A stretch of 64,000 nucleotides of DNA from JBEVJC01 sp040510375 (GCA_040510375.1 JBEVJC010000034.1:62001-126000), one strand, 5' to 3'; positions 35,272 through 43,556 are shown, numbered from the stretch's first letter. Numbers and translations: made by a program. Notes: generated by a model from the letters alone, not told the origin.

Positions 35272-37452
35272 ATGAAGACAATCCTAAAATATTTACTGCT
35301 GTTATTCACCATTGTACCAGTTGCCACGCGCGCACAGATCATCCCTATCCTTACCCGCAACAATGTTTTGGTGCTGGAAGTTGATACGAGTAAACGTGTA
35401 GGGATAACCTACTTTGGTCAGAAGCTGAACAATCCCGACGAGTATCGCCGCGTGTCTGATTTGTACAGGCAGGGCGATGATTATACGGGCATCCTGAATT
35501 CTGCATATACTCCAGGTGGATCACTTAACCTGTTTGAACCTGCCATTTCAGTAATCCATGGCGATGGTAATACCAGCCTTGATCTGGAGTACGTAAGCCA
35601 TACAACAACGGAGGAAAAAGGAAATGTATCCCTTACTACGGTTATATTGAAGGATAAACTTTATCCCTTCCAGGTAAAACTTTTTTACAAGACCTATTTT
35701 GCACAGGATGTAGTGGAGATGTGGAGCAGTATCAGTCACACAGAAAAAAAACCGGTAGTACTTTCCAAGTTTGCATCGGGCAACCTGTATATAAAAGCTC
35801 CTGAGTTCTGGCTGCGCAACTACCATGGCGACTGGGCCCGCGAAATGCAACCTGAAGAAACCAAACTTACCCATGGTATCAAGACCCTTGATTCAAAACT
35901 GGGTACCAGGGCCAATCTCTTCCAGCCACCCTTATTTATGGTATCAATGGGCAAGGCAGCTACGGAAGATGAAGGCTCGGTATTACTTGGATCAGTGTCG
36001 TGGACGGGTAATTTCAGGATCGATCTTGAACTGGACAACCGCAACAACCTCCGTCTGCTTGCAGGCATCAACAATTTCCAGTCGGCCTATACATTAAAAA
36101 CAGGAGAACAATTTGAAACACCAAAGTTCCTGTACACACTATCATCGGCCGGTAAGGGTCTTGCCAGCCGGAACCTGCACGACTGGGCCCGCAACTACGG
36201 AATGGTTGATGGACATGGTTCAAGAATGACCTTACTTAATAACTGGGAGGCAACTGAATTCAATTTCGATGAGAAAATCCTCGCCGGTTTATTGAAGGAT
36301 ACAAAAAAACTGGGAGTTGATCTATTCCTGCTCGATGATGGCTGGTTTGCCAATAAATACCCAAGGAATGGTGACCGTGCTGGTCTGGGTGACTGGGAAG
36401 AGAACCGTAAGAAATTACCCAATGGCATTTCCTATCTCGTAAAGGAAGCCGCAGCGAATGATGTAAAGTTTGGAATCTGGCTGGAACCTGAGATGGTCAA
36501 TCCCAAAAGTGAATTATATGAAAAACACCCGGAGTGGGTGATCCGTCAGCCAGGGCGTGCCGAATATTATTTCCGTAACCAGCTGGTGCTTGACCTGACC
36601 AATCCGGCCGTGCAGAATTTTGTATTTGGGGTGGTGGATGACCTTCTCACCAAAAATCCTTCACTGGCCTATATCAAATGGGACTGCAACGCTGTTATCT
36701 ACAATGCACAATCGGCGTTCCTGACCAATCAGTCGCATCTGTATATCGAATACGTGCGCGGACTGTACCGTGTGCTGGAGCGGATCCGCGCCAAGTATCC
36801 ATCCATCCCGCTGATGTTATGTTCGGGCGGTGGCGGCCGGGTCGACTATGGTGCCCTGCAATATTTTACTGAATACTGGCCGAGTGATAATACCGACCCG
36901 CTCGAGCGGATTTTTATGCAATGGGAATATTCTTATTTCTTTCCGGCCATTGCTTCATCGAACCATGTAACCGATTGGGGAAAACAGTCGCTCAAATACC
37001 GGATTGATGTAGCGATGATGGGTAAGATGGGATTTGATATCGTAATCGCAAAACTGCCTCCCGATGAACTGGCCTTCAGCCAGCAGTCGGTCCGGGTGTA
37101 CGACTCCATCAAAAACCTGGTCTGGCATGGTGCGCAGTACCGTTTGTCAGATCCCTGGAAGGATGCGGTGGCCTCGGTCGTGTATGTGGATAGTCTGAAA
37201 ACCTCAGCTGTGTTATTCAATTATCTGGTCAATAATCGCTATGGACAAGGGTCTGCATTTCCGGTCCGGTTAAAAGGCCTGGACCCAATGTCGGTCTATC
37301 GGATCCGTGAAGTAAATTTGTTTCCGGGAACGAAATCACCTGTGGATAGTTCTGTAACTTGCACCGGTGATTTTTTAATGAAGGTCGGTTTCAACCCGTT
37401 GGTCCGTTCTGGACGCAACAGTGTTGTGCTGGTCCTGGAAAAAGTAAAATAG
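35272..37452 (+). CDS. Secreted alpha-galactosidase, glycoside hydrolase family 36
   Basis: A 726-residue protein with signal peptide (KTILKYLLLLFTIVPVATRAQ), an N-terminal beta-sandwich (about 25-300), the catalytic barrel and a C-terminal beta domain. The nucleophile is Asp471 in YIKWDCN and the acid/base Asp539 in WPSDNTDPLER; LLDDGWF and CSGGGGRVDYG are also diagnostic of GH36. It releases terminal alpha-galactose from raffinose-type sugars or galactomannan fragments, probably in the periplasm after SusCD import. It lies 27 bases after galM and 10 before galK. Confidence 0.93.
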   Translation: MKTILKYLLLLFTIVPVATRAQIIPILTRNNVLVLEVDTSKRVGITYFGQKLNNPDEYRRVSDLYRQGDDYTGILNSAYTPGGSLNLFEPAISVIHGDGNTSLDLEYVSHTTTEEKGNVSLTTVILKDKLYPFQVKLFYKTYFAQDVVEMWSSISHTEKKPVVLSKFASGNLYIKAPEFWLRNYHGDWAREMQPEETKLTHGIKTLDSKLGTRANLFQPPLFMVSMGKAATEDEGSVLLGSVSWTGNFRIDLELDNRNNLRLLAGINNFQSAYTLKTGEQFETPKFLYTLSSAGKGLASRNLHDWARNYGMVDGHGSRMTLLNNWEATEFNFDEKILAGLLKDTKKLGVDLFLLDDGWFANKYPRNGDRAGLGDWEENRKKLPNGISYLVKEAAANDVKFGIWLEPEMVNPKSELYEKHPEWVIRQPGRAEYYFRNQLVLDLTNPAVQNFVFGVVDDLLTKNPSLAYIKWDCNAVIYNAQSAFLTNQSHLYIEYVRGLYRVLERIRAKYPSIPLMLCSGGGGRVDYGALQYFTEYWPSDNTDPLERIFMQWEYSYFFPAIASSNHVTDWGKQSLKYRIDVAMMGKMGFDIVIAKLPPDELAFSQQSVRVYDSIKNLVWHGAQYRLSDPWKDAVASVVYVDSLKTSAVLFNYLVNNRYGQGSAFPVRLKGLDPMSVYRIREVNLFPGTKSPVDSSVTCTGDFLMKVGFNPLVRSGRNSVVLVLEKVK

Positions 37453-37462
37453 CAGACAAGTT

Positions 37463-38605
37463 TTGAAAGAGATCATTAGCAAGGCATTCAGCGAACATTT
37501 CGGCATCCATCCCACATTTATTGTAAGATCCCCCGGGAGGATCAACCTGATCGGAGAGCACACGGATTATAATAATGGTTATGTGCTGCCGGCGGCAATT
37601 GACAAAGCGATCTACAGTGGCTTTTCGGCACGTAATGATGGCCAGATCCACCTGTATTCGATCGACAGCAATCAGGTATTTGTATCGGACATTAAAAAGA
37701 TGGAACGGTCTGGGTTATTATGGCCCGACTATATCCTTGGTGTTGCCGATGAACTTATCAAGGCAGGCCACACTGTTGGCGGTTTCAATGCCGTGGTCAC
37801 CGGTGATATACCAATCGGAGCCGGTTTGTCTTCCTCTGCAGCGCTGGAGTGCAGTATTGCATTTGGGTTAAACGCGATGTTCGGGCTGGGTCTCGAAAAG
37901 ATTGAAATGGTCAAAACCGCACAGAAGGCAGAGAATAATTTCGTGGGCATGCAATGTGGCATCATGGATATGTTTGCCAGTGTAATGGGAAAGAAAAATA
38001 TGGCGATCCTGTTGAATTGTGATACGCTGGAGTATAAATATTTCCCTTTTGAATTGGGTGAATACAAGGTTTTATTATTGGATACACAGGTTAAACATTC
38101 ACTGGCTTCCTCTGCGTATAATGACCGGAGGAGGGAAACCGCGCAGGGGCTAGCGATTTTACAGGCGGTATACCCGCAGGTGGAAAAACTGGCAGATGCT
38201 ACAGTCGACATGATGCTTGATGCCATTGAGGATCCTGTGATATTAAAACGTTGTATCTACGTTACCGAGGAAAACCTTCGGATCCTTGGAATGGTGGAAG
38301 ACCTTGCTGCCGGCAGGTTTGATGATGCGGGTAAAAAAATGTTCCGTACGCATGATGGATTGAGTAAGATGTATGAGGTGAGTTGTGCGGAAGCTGATTT
38401 CCTGGTGGATTCCGTGCGTAACGATGAATCAGTGGCGGGTGCAAGGATGATGGGTGGCGGTTTTGGAGGATGTACCATCAACCTGGTGAGGGCAAATGCA
38501 ATTGATGGATTGGTGGCTAGGCTTGCACCGGTTTATAAAGAAAAATTTGGGTTGGAGTTGAAATCATATGTAGCGGTACCGGCTGATGGAACTAGTTTGA
38601 TTTGA
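37463..38605 (+). CDS. galK: Galactokinase
   Basis: A 380-residue GHMP kinase: galactokinase signature PGRINLIGEHTDYNNGY (about residues 25-41), ATP-binding PIGAGLSSSAAL (117-128) and GGGFGGCTINLV near the C-terminus. It phosphorylates galactose at C1. The start is TTG 37463; the conserved N-terminus begins right there and no in-frame ATG precedes the signature. It is the last gene of the operon. galT and galE, needed to complete the Leloir route, are not in the window. Confidence 0.93.
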   Translation: MKEIISKAFSEHFGIHPTFIVRSPGRINLIGEHTDYNNGYVLPAAIDKAIYSGFSARNDGQIHLYSIDSNQVFVSDIKKMERSGLLWPDYILGVADELIKAGHTVGGFNAVVTGDIPIGAGLSSSAALECSIAFGLNAMFGLGLEKIEMVKTAQKAENNFVGMQCGIMDMFASVMGKKNMAILLNCDTLEYKYFPFELGEYKVLLLDTQVKHSLASSAYNDRRRETAQGLAILQAVYPQVEKLADATVDMMLDAIEDPVILKRCIYVTEENLRILGMVEDLAAGRFDDAGKKMFRTHDGLSKMYEVSCAEADFLVDSVRNDESVAGARMMGGGFGGCTINLVRANAIDGLVARLAPVYKEKFGLELKSYVAVPADGTSLI

Positions 38606-38613
38606 TTTTTTTG

Positions 38614-38880
38614 AATCAAAATCCAAATTGGTTTTCCTGCTGCTGAAACCGGCGGAGCCGCCTTTCGGGAAATAAAAATCCAAATGAAATTTCCATTTAA
38701 CGGAGGAGTAGTCTTTCGTATATCTGTATCCAAATTGGTTTTCTGCTGAAATTGCAGGGCAGCCTTTGGGGGAATCAAAAATCTAATTGATTTTTCCTTT
38801 TAACAGAAGGGCAGTCTTTCAGGGAATCAAAAACCAAATTGGTTTGCCCCGCTGAACCGGCAGGGCGGTCAACAGTCGTT
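38614..38880. repeat. Five degenerate tandem repeats of 50-57 bp
   Basis: Units begin near 38614, 38671, 38721, 38773 and 38825. The shared parts are AATCAAAAATCCAAATTGG, then TTTTCCTGCTGAAACCGGC, then GGGCAGTCTTTCGGG, with many substitutions and small indels. CCAAATTGG is nearly palindromic. A short related piece recurs at about 38920-38936 and at the 3' end of the MFS gene (38964 onward). This fills the 358-base gap between galK and the convergent MFS gene; no gene is visible in it. Confidence 0.72.
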
Positions 38881-38963
38881 TATTAGTGGCATCTGCTGGC
38901 CACAGCCGCTTAGGCGGGCCAATTCCAATTTGGTTTTTGAATGCGTGTTTTGAGAGATTTTAA

Positions 38964-40571
38964 TCAAACTGGTTTTTCGTTTTCGCTTTTGTTTTTTTTG
39001 GTTCGTTTGATGTCGGCACCTACTTTATTGTCTACATCAGAGAGGCCGTTCTGTTTATTGAAGCCGGCGAATATTTTTGCCTGGATGGCCTGATGGGTTT
39101 CAATTATTTTTTTGGTGATCCTGATGGGTACGGTTACGGGTAGGGATACAAAATCTATTAATGATTCCCTGCTGGTAAGTTGTCGTACTTCACCGCGTAC
39201 AATGGTCCGCATTTCGCGGATGGCCTTTGATCGTTCTACTTCACCTTCTTCTTTTACCAGTTTTAAGGTTTGTAATGCTACGATGGCAAGCACGCCACCG
39301 ATAACGAACAGGAAGTTCCAGTTGTTGAGATTCATCAGGTTGATGATCATATGGGATTTTGGTCCTACCCATTCGATATTGGTGACGAGTTTGCGGTCGG
39401 CAAAATAATCTGCAAGATACCCGCCCACAATGGGCGCTGCTGCCGAGATAAAGGCGACACTCATATTCTTTACTGAGATATAGGCGATGGAACTGTCCCT
39501 GGGAGCGAGTTTCAGTCCGATATTGGTCATGGCCATATTAATGCCTGCGGTTGCTGAACCACTTAGGATACTGATTAGTGCGATCAGTGAGATCTGCACC
39601 GCATCTGTTTCGGGTACAGTTACGAACGACCAGCCAAGAATACAAAGTATATAGGTAGGTGCAGCCACGCGGATGATGGTTTTGTTACTATAGGTATCGG
39701 AAAATCGTCCCCAGAGTCGCAGTGAAAAAATGCCGGCAAGTTGTCCGGCGATGCCTACTGCAATCACAGTAAAAAGCGGAAGACCGATCGACTTCAGCAT
39801 GAACACGGTAAAAAACGGCGTGGCCAGGTTGAGTGCAAATGCCCAGAAGGAATTAAAAAAAAGCAGGCGACGGAAGTTTGGATCGCGAAGCGGCCGGCTT
39901 AAAAGCCTGAACAGGTTTTCGCTCGAAAATTCTGATGGAGGTTCCGGTGTTCGGCTCAACAGCGTACTGCCCCAGATGCCAATACATCCCCCAACAATGA
40001 ACATGATTGCATAGGCTGTTTCTTCCATTCCCGGATGATGTTTTTTTGTCCAGTCAAGGATCAGTGCGAGTGTCAGGCTCATCACTACATTAAGGGTCTG
40101 CGTCATCCGGAGGCGGTTGGAAAAAAAAGATCCCAGTTGTTTCTGGGGAATGAGGTCTTTCATCCACGAATTCCAGCTGGCTCCGGCAACAGAACCAAAA
40201 AAATAATGGCAGGCAAGTAAGAAGATCAGTGTTTCAATGCTGGTATTTGCGGTAAAAATAAAGGGCATAATACCTACGGCAAGGATGGGGAAGCGGGCAA
40301 GAAAATTACCGATGGTTGTAATCATTTTCCGGCTATGGTATTTCTGTACCAGCCAGATGGAAATTAGTTGGAAGATATTCATAAATACCGGCAAACCCGC
40401 CAGCAGTCCGATCTGTACGTTATTTGCTCCGAGCGAGAGTGCCAGGGCAACAAGGAAGGTCCCGCTTGTCAGGATCACCAGTGCTTCGTCTGCCAGGCCA
40501 TCGAGCTCGACCAGGCGAAGTCCTTTTTTTATTTGTAATTCGGTGAGAGGTGTTTGGGAGGGTTTTAACAT
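38964..40571 (-). CDS. MFS transporter, unknown substrate
   Basis: A 535-residue membrane protein with about 12 hydrophobic segments and a charged tail of 60-70 residues (KNKSENEKPV end). Segments such as ALALSLGANNVQIGLLAGLP, FFGSVAGASWNSWMKDLIP and LAGIFSLRLWGRFSDTYSNK (the last resembling the MFS loop motif) place it in the major facilitator superfamily. It lacks the sugar-porter signatures and is convergent with the galactoside operon, so a link to that operon is doubtful. It starts at ATG 40571. Confidence 0.78.
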   Translation of the reverse strand: MLKPSQTPLTELQIKKGLRLVELDGLADEALVILTSGTFLVALALSLGANNVQIGLLAGLPVFMNIFQLISIWLVQKYHSRKMITTIGNFLARFPILAVGIMPFIFTANTSIETLIFLLACHYFFGSVAGASWNSWMKDLIPQKQLGSFFSNRLRMTQTLNVVMSLTLALILDWTKKHHPGMEETAYAIMFIVGGCIGIWGSTLLSRTPEPPSEFSSENLFRLLSRPLRDPNFRRLLFFNSFWAFALNLATPFFTVFMLKSIGLPLFTVIAVGIAGQLAGIFSLRLWGRFSDTYSNKTIIRVAAPTYILCILGWSFVTVPETDAVQISLIALISILSGSATAGINMAMTNIGLKLAPRDSSIAYISVKNMSVAFISAAAPIVGGYLADYFADRKLVTNIEWVGPKSHMIINLMNLNNWNFLFVIGGVLAIVALQTLKLVKEEGEVERSKAIREMRTIVRGEVRQLTSRESLIDFVSLPVTVPIRITKKIIETHQAIQAKIFAGFNKQNGLSDVDNKVGADIKRTKKNKSENEKPV

Positions 40572-40717
40572 GCGATTCAGGTTAGGTTGTAACTGGCGCG
40601 CAATCGCAGGTTTTTGTATATGGGGAGAGATTCAAATGTCATACCGGAAAGGGATCAGCTGGGGGTGAGGTGTCGTAGTGTTGTTGCCTGGACTGTCACT
40701 GAGTTTAAGTGTAAATA

Positions 40718-40755
40718 AAAAAAGGGTTTCAGCCTATAACGCCTGAAACCTTTTA
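40718..40755 (-). terminator. Terminator-like hairpin beside a tRNA remnant
   Basis: GGGTTTCAG (40724-40732) pairs with CTGAAACC (40743-40750) with AT-rich flanks. On the minus strand a T run follows. It has the same placement relative to the tRNA-like fragment as the terminators of the two intact tRNA genes in this window. Confidence 0.5.
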
Positions 40756-40762
40756 CCAGCCT

Positions 40763-40790
40763 GTGGAGTCTGCCGACGAATAGTCGAACC
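40763..40790 (-). pseudogene. Possible remnant of a tRNA 3' half
   Basis: On the minus strand GGTTCGACT, an extra ATTCGT, then CGGCAGACTCCAC resembles a T-arm and acceptor 3' strand (compare GGTTCGAGC..CGGCAGGGTCCAC of the intact tRNA at 42599). The T-stem no longer pairs and no 5' half is visible. It flanks the AbiE module on the side opposite the intact tRNA. Confidence 0.35.
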
Positions 40791-40863
40791 AACTAAAAGT
40801 ACAAGCTACGACCTCGCTTATATTAAGTCATCCCGGCAATTTCATTCAATTTATTCTTCATAA

Positions 40864-40971
40864 TTGCGAGACTTAGTAATGTAAATCGATAAATTTCATA
40901 TTTTCTATATAAATTCTCGCAAAGACATGAGAGGATTAGAGGTGATAATATGAATTTATCATATTATCTAT
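40864..40971. promoter_or_regulatory. Candidate operators of the AbiE operon
   Basis: A perfect 10-bp inverted repeat GATAATATGA / TCATATTATC (40944-40953, 40959-40968) sits 24 bases before the antitoxin GTG. A half-site variant TCATATTTTCTAT occurs at 40896-40908 (compare TCATATTATCTAT at 40959-40971), and an 8-bp pair TTGCGAGA / TCTCGCAA spans 40864-40922. AbiEi antitoxins are known to repress their own promoter by binding inverted repeats. Confidence 0.58.
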
Positions 40972-40992
40972 GTAATTTCCTACATTTACTGA

Positions 40993-41631
40993 GTGGAACT
41001 AATTCAATCTCTACAACAATACGGCACCATTCCCATTCCTCATCATGTTATGCTTTGGATATTAAAAGATTATCTCCAACCGAATGACAAAATAAAGAAT
41101 TTGGTAAAGGAAGGACTGTTGATGCCGGTGAGACGAGGACTATATGTTACCGGGGAAAGGCTTCAGCAGCTCAAGCCTGATCCATTCCTGGTTGCCCACC
41201 ATATTTACGGTCCGAGTTATGTCTCTTTAGACAGCTCACTGTCTTTTTATTCCCTAATACCGGAAAAGGTGTACACGGTTACTTCGGTAACTACCAAGAT
41301 GAGTCGAAAGTTTTCGACCAGGCTCGGCGTATTTACTTATACCAGGTTGCCACTTCCTTATTATAGTTTTGGTATCCAAAGTAATGAGATAGCGCGCCAG
41401 CAACGTTTTTTGATAGCCTCGCCTCAAAAGGCGCTTTTCGATAAAATCATTACCACCGCTGGTGTGGAACTGCGCAGTAAAAAAGCTACTTTGGCTTATT
41501 TGGAGGATGATCTGCGCATTGACATGCAGGAGCTAAAATCGCTTGATTTTTCAATAGCAGAGCAATGGGTCTCCAGCGCCCCGAAAAAAGCAACTCTACG
41601 TATGTTACTTCAAACATTAAAACAATTATGA
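40993..41631 (+). CDS. Type IV antitoxin AbiEi-like protein
   Basis: A 212-residue protein with an N-terminal winged helix (residues about 1-55: IKNLVKEGLLMPVRRGLYVTG) and a C-terminal AbiEi-type antitoxin domain (PFLVAHHIYGPSYVSLDSSL, FLIASPQKALFDKI). AbiEi proteins counteract the AbiEii toxin without binding it and repress the operon. The start is GTG 40993, just after the operator repeats. Its TGA overlaps the toxin ATG (ATGA at 41628-41631), so the two are translationally coupled. Confidence 0.82.
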   Translation: MELIQSLQQYGTIPIPHHVMLWILKDYLQPNDKIKNLVKEGLLMPVRRGLYVTGERLQQLKPDPFLVAHHIYGPSYVSLDSSLSFYSLIPEKVYTVTSVTTKMSRKFSTRLGVFTYTRLPLPYYSFGIQSNEIARQQRFLIASPQKALFDKIITTAGVELRSKKATLAYLEDDLRIDMQELKSLDFSIAEQWVSSAPKKATLRMLLQTLKQL

Positions 41632-42479
41632 TAAAGGAATGGTTAGAAACCTACCATCCCGCAAACAGGGAGGAAGCCACCGCTGCCCTTCGTGAGATTA
41701 TGCAGGAAGTGGCGCTGGCAGGACTTTCGCGGAGTGAATTTTACGGGAAAGCTGCATTTTATGGCGGCACAGCCCTACGCATATTTTATGGATTAAATCG
41801 ATATTCTGAAGATCTTGATTTTTCACTGCTTCAACAGGATGATCGATTTTCCTTCCAACCTTATTTGAATGCAATAGTTGCTGAGTTTAACGCTCAAGGT
41901 ATGCAAGTAGCCATTACCGAGAAAGTGAAAACTGCGCAATCTGATATAGAGTCGGCCTTTTTAAAATCCGAAACAATCTGGAAGGAATTGGTACTGGAAA
42001 GCATCGTACCCGAAGAGCATATTCAACAGGTGGCCCGAATCAAGATCAAAATTGAAGTAGACAAGAGACCACCTTTAGGGTTCAGTACTGAAGAAAAGTT
42101 GCTCACCAGGCCATTTTCATTTTATGTAAAGTGTTTTTCACTACCTGACCTTTTTGCCGGGAAAATGCATGCGTTGTTATTCAGACAATGGAAAACCAAT
42201 GTGAAAGGCAGGGATTGGTACGATATGGAATGGTACATCAAGCGCGGTACTCCCCTGAACCTTAATCATTTCTTGTTAAGAGCAAAAGGTAGTGGTAACT
42301 GGAAAGAAGACACGATAACGGAGGTGCAATTAAGGACATTGTTACAGAAGCGAATAGACAACGTTGATTTAAATCGCGCTAAAGAGGATATAAGCCGCTT
42401 CATTAAAGATCAGAAAGTACTGGAAATATGGTCTCCAAAGTACTTCCACGATCTTGTGGAAAAAATGAAAATTGAATAA
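41628..42479 (+). CDS. Type IV toxin AbiEii-like nucleotidyltransferase
   Basis: A 283-residue nucleotidyltransferase-fold protein. AAFYGGTALRIFYGLNRYSEDLDFSLL carries the GGT and S-x-DLDF motifs of the AbiEii/DUF1814 family, with later conserved LPDLFAGKMHALLFR and GRDWYDMEWYI. AbiEii proteins act as GTP-dependent nucleotidyltransferase toxins giving abortive infection in phage defence. The frame is open to 41565 inside the antitoxin gene, but ATG 41628, overlapping the antitoxin stop, is the natural start. The operon ends 119 bases from a tRNA gene. Confidence 0.83.
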   Translation: MIKEWLETYHPANREEATAALREIMQEVALAGLSRSEFYGKAAFYGGTALRIFYGLNRYSEDLDFSLLQQDDRFSFQPYLNAIVAEFNAQGMQVAITEKVKTAQSDIESAFLKSETIWKELVLESIVPEEHIQQVARIKIKIEVDKRPPLGFSTEEKLLTRPFSFYVKCFSLPDLFAGKMHALLFRQWKTNVKGRDWYDMEWYIKRGTPLNLNHFLLRAKGSGNWKEDTITEVQLRTLLQKRIDNVDLNRAKEDISRFIKDQKVLEIWSPKYFHDLVEKMKIE

Positions 42480-42551
42480 GAGCCTGCCAACACATTATCC
42501 GACAATCCAAAATAGCTGGCATTATTCGGTACTGACGCGGGTTTCCGGGAA

Positions 42552-42589
42552 ATAAAAAAAACGGCAGCACAAGTTTTTTGTACTGCCGT
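42552..42589 (-). terminator. Terminator of the CAT tRNA
   Basis: ACGGCAG (42561-42567) pairs with CTGCCGT (42583-42589). On the minus strand the stem is followed by eight T, 10 bases beyond the tRNA 3' end. Confidence 0.78.
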
Positions 42590-42598
42590 CCGGTAAAG

Positions 42599-42672
42599 TG
42601 GACCCTGCCGGGCTCGAACCAGCGACCCTCTGATTATGAGTCAGATGCTCTAACCGACTGAGCTAAGGGTCC
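42599..42672 (-). tRNA. tRNA with anticodon CAT (Met or Ile2)
   Basis: A 74-base minus-strand cloverleaf: acceptor GGACCCT with AGGGTCC, D-arm GCTCAGTCGGTTAGAGC, anticodon loop CTCATAA with CAT, T-arm GCTGGTTCGAGCCCGGC (one G-U pair), discriminator A, no encoded CCA. A paired first base excludes initiator tRNA. Elongator Met and lysidine-modified Ile2 both use CAT; the body resembles Ile2 of other bacteria, but this cannot be settled by eye. Confidence 0.92.
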
Positions 42673-42775
42673 GACCCCGGTAAACCGGGAAAAATATAAG
42701 AAATGCTTATTTGCCTGTATCCCGTTGATCATTTTTTATAAAACCAAAAGGTGACGGATTTCGCCGCCGGGCGCA

Positions 42776-42975
42776 AAAATATAAAATTAGGGTGAAGATT
42801 TCTATTTGACTTCTTTGAAATCCCGATAATTGTTTCCCGACCCTGGATAATATAAAAACGGGGTGAAGGTTTCTATTTCACTTCTTCGAAATCACGATAG
42901 TTGTTTCCCGACCCGGGTAATATAAAACGGGGGTGAAGATTTCTATTTCACTTCTTCGAAATCCAGATAATCGTC
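42776..42975. repeat. Three tandem copies of a 70-71 bp unit derived from the DUF4834 gene end
   Basis: The landmark GGTGAAG starts at 42791, 42862 and 42932. Units share GAAGATTTCTATTTCACTTC, TTCGAAATC and TGTTTCCCGACCC. The third unit contains the last codons and stop of the minus-strand DUF4834 gene (DFEEVK, stop); the other two are copies lying downstream of that stop. Confidence 0.85.
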
Positions 42976-43191
42976 TTTTGAACTCCTGGCTTTTGATGTG
43001 GGCCGTTCGGTCGGCCTGGATGGCTCCGAAGCAGGCTGCTGGTTGGCATTCATGTTCTGACGCAGGTGGTCCTGCATCTGTGAAAACTGCTGTTTCATTT
43101 TGCGGCTGGCCCGGTAAACCGGAATGATAAACCGGAAGATCAGGTTATACAGGAACCAGAAAAGTAATCCATATAAAATAATGTTCCACAT
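42943..43191 (-). CDS. DUF4834 family membrane protein
   Basis: An 82-residue protein with one membrane helix at the N-terminus (IILYGLLFWFLYNLIFRFIIP), then RASRKMKQQFSQMQDHLRQ and a low-complexity tail ending YLDFEEVK. Size and pattern match DUF4834, a family found throughout Bacteroidota and of unknown function. TAAATTTG at 43206-43199 is a plausible -7 element just before the start. Its 3' end is repeated downstream. Confidence 0.8.
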   Translation of the reverse strand: MWNIILYGLLFWFLYNLIFRFIIPVYRASRKMKQQFSQMQDHLRQNMNANQQPASEPSRPTERPTSKARSSKDDYLDFEEVK

Positions 43192-43461
43192 AAGGATACA
43201 AATTTAAGACTAACGTCCGAAAAGACCGGGCTTCAGATGTAATGATTCGTTAAGAAGGCTGGCTGGTACGGTCAACGGCGGAAAGTAATCGGCAAAATGT
43301 AAATTCCGCAAATTGTAAGAGGGCAAAAAAGGAGCCGGACCTCAGAATTGCGGCAAATGAACTCCGGATCAAATCAAACTCAAGGTATGCCGACCTGGTC
43401 ATTGAAAGTAGCAGGCTCCATATCGCGACCACGGCCTCGTCAAAGCCCCTTCAAACCTGCA
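43192..43461. other. Intergenic region upstream of rimP
   Basis: Between the divergent DUF4834 and rimP genes. The only signals seen are the -7-like element of DUF4834 at its left edge and, beyond its right edge, the rimP promoter. The rimP frame has no stop codon from about 43253, but it contains no usual start codon and lies upstream of the promoter, so it is not called as coding. Confidence 0.4.
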
Positions 43462-43494
43462 TTTGGATTGTATACAGTAAATCCCGTACTTTTG
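43462..43494 (+). promoter_or_regulatory. Promoter of the rimP-nusA-infB operon
   Basis: TTTG (43462-43465) and TACTTTTG (43487-43494) are separated by 21 bases, matching the Bacteroidota promoter consensus TTTG-N19-21-TAnnTTTG. Transcription should start near 43501. Confidence 0.75.
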
Positions 43495-43513
43495 CGGAAG
43501 CAAATGAATCTAG

Positions 43514-43539
43514 AGAAGGGAACGAAAACGTTCCCTTCT
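43514..43539 (+). promoter_or_regulatory. Leader hairpin with T-rich tail before rimP
   Basis: An 11-bp stem (43514-43524 with 43529-43539) with an AAAA loop is followed by TCTTCTTTTTCT. It lies between the predicted transcription start and the rimP ATG and looks like an intrinsic terminator, so it may attenuate the operon. Confidence 0.6.
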
Positions 43540-43556
43540 TCTTTTTCTACAATCGT

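Noticed and set aside
38533..38778. 81-codon minus-strand frame in the galK-MFS gap
   Set aside because: It is produced by the degenerate repeats (repeating NGNF/KPIW-type words) and overlaps the end of galK; not a gene.
42776..42975. CRISPR array
   Set aside because: Units are contiguous near-identical copies of a gene end, without unique spacers, and no cas gene is present anywhere in the window.
43253..43556. About 100 stop-free codons in frame with rimP
   Set aside because: No ATG, GTG or TTG in frame, and a consensus promoter lies between this stretch and the rimP ATG. Possible old remnant, but nothing recognisable.
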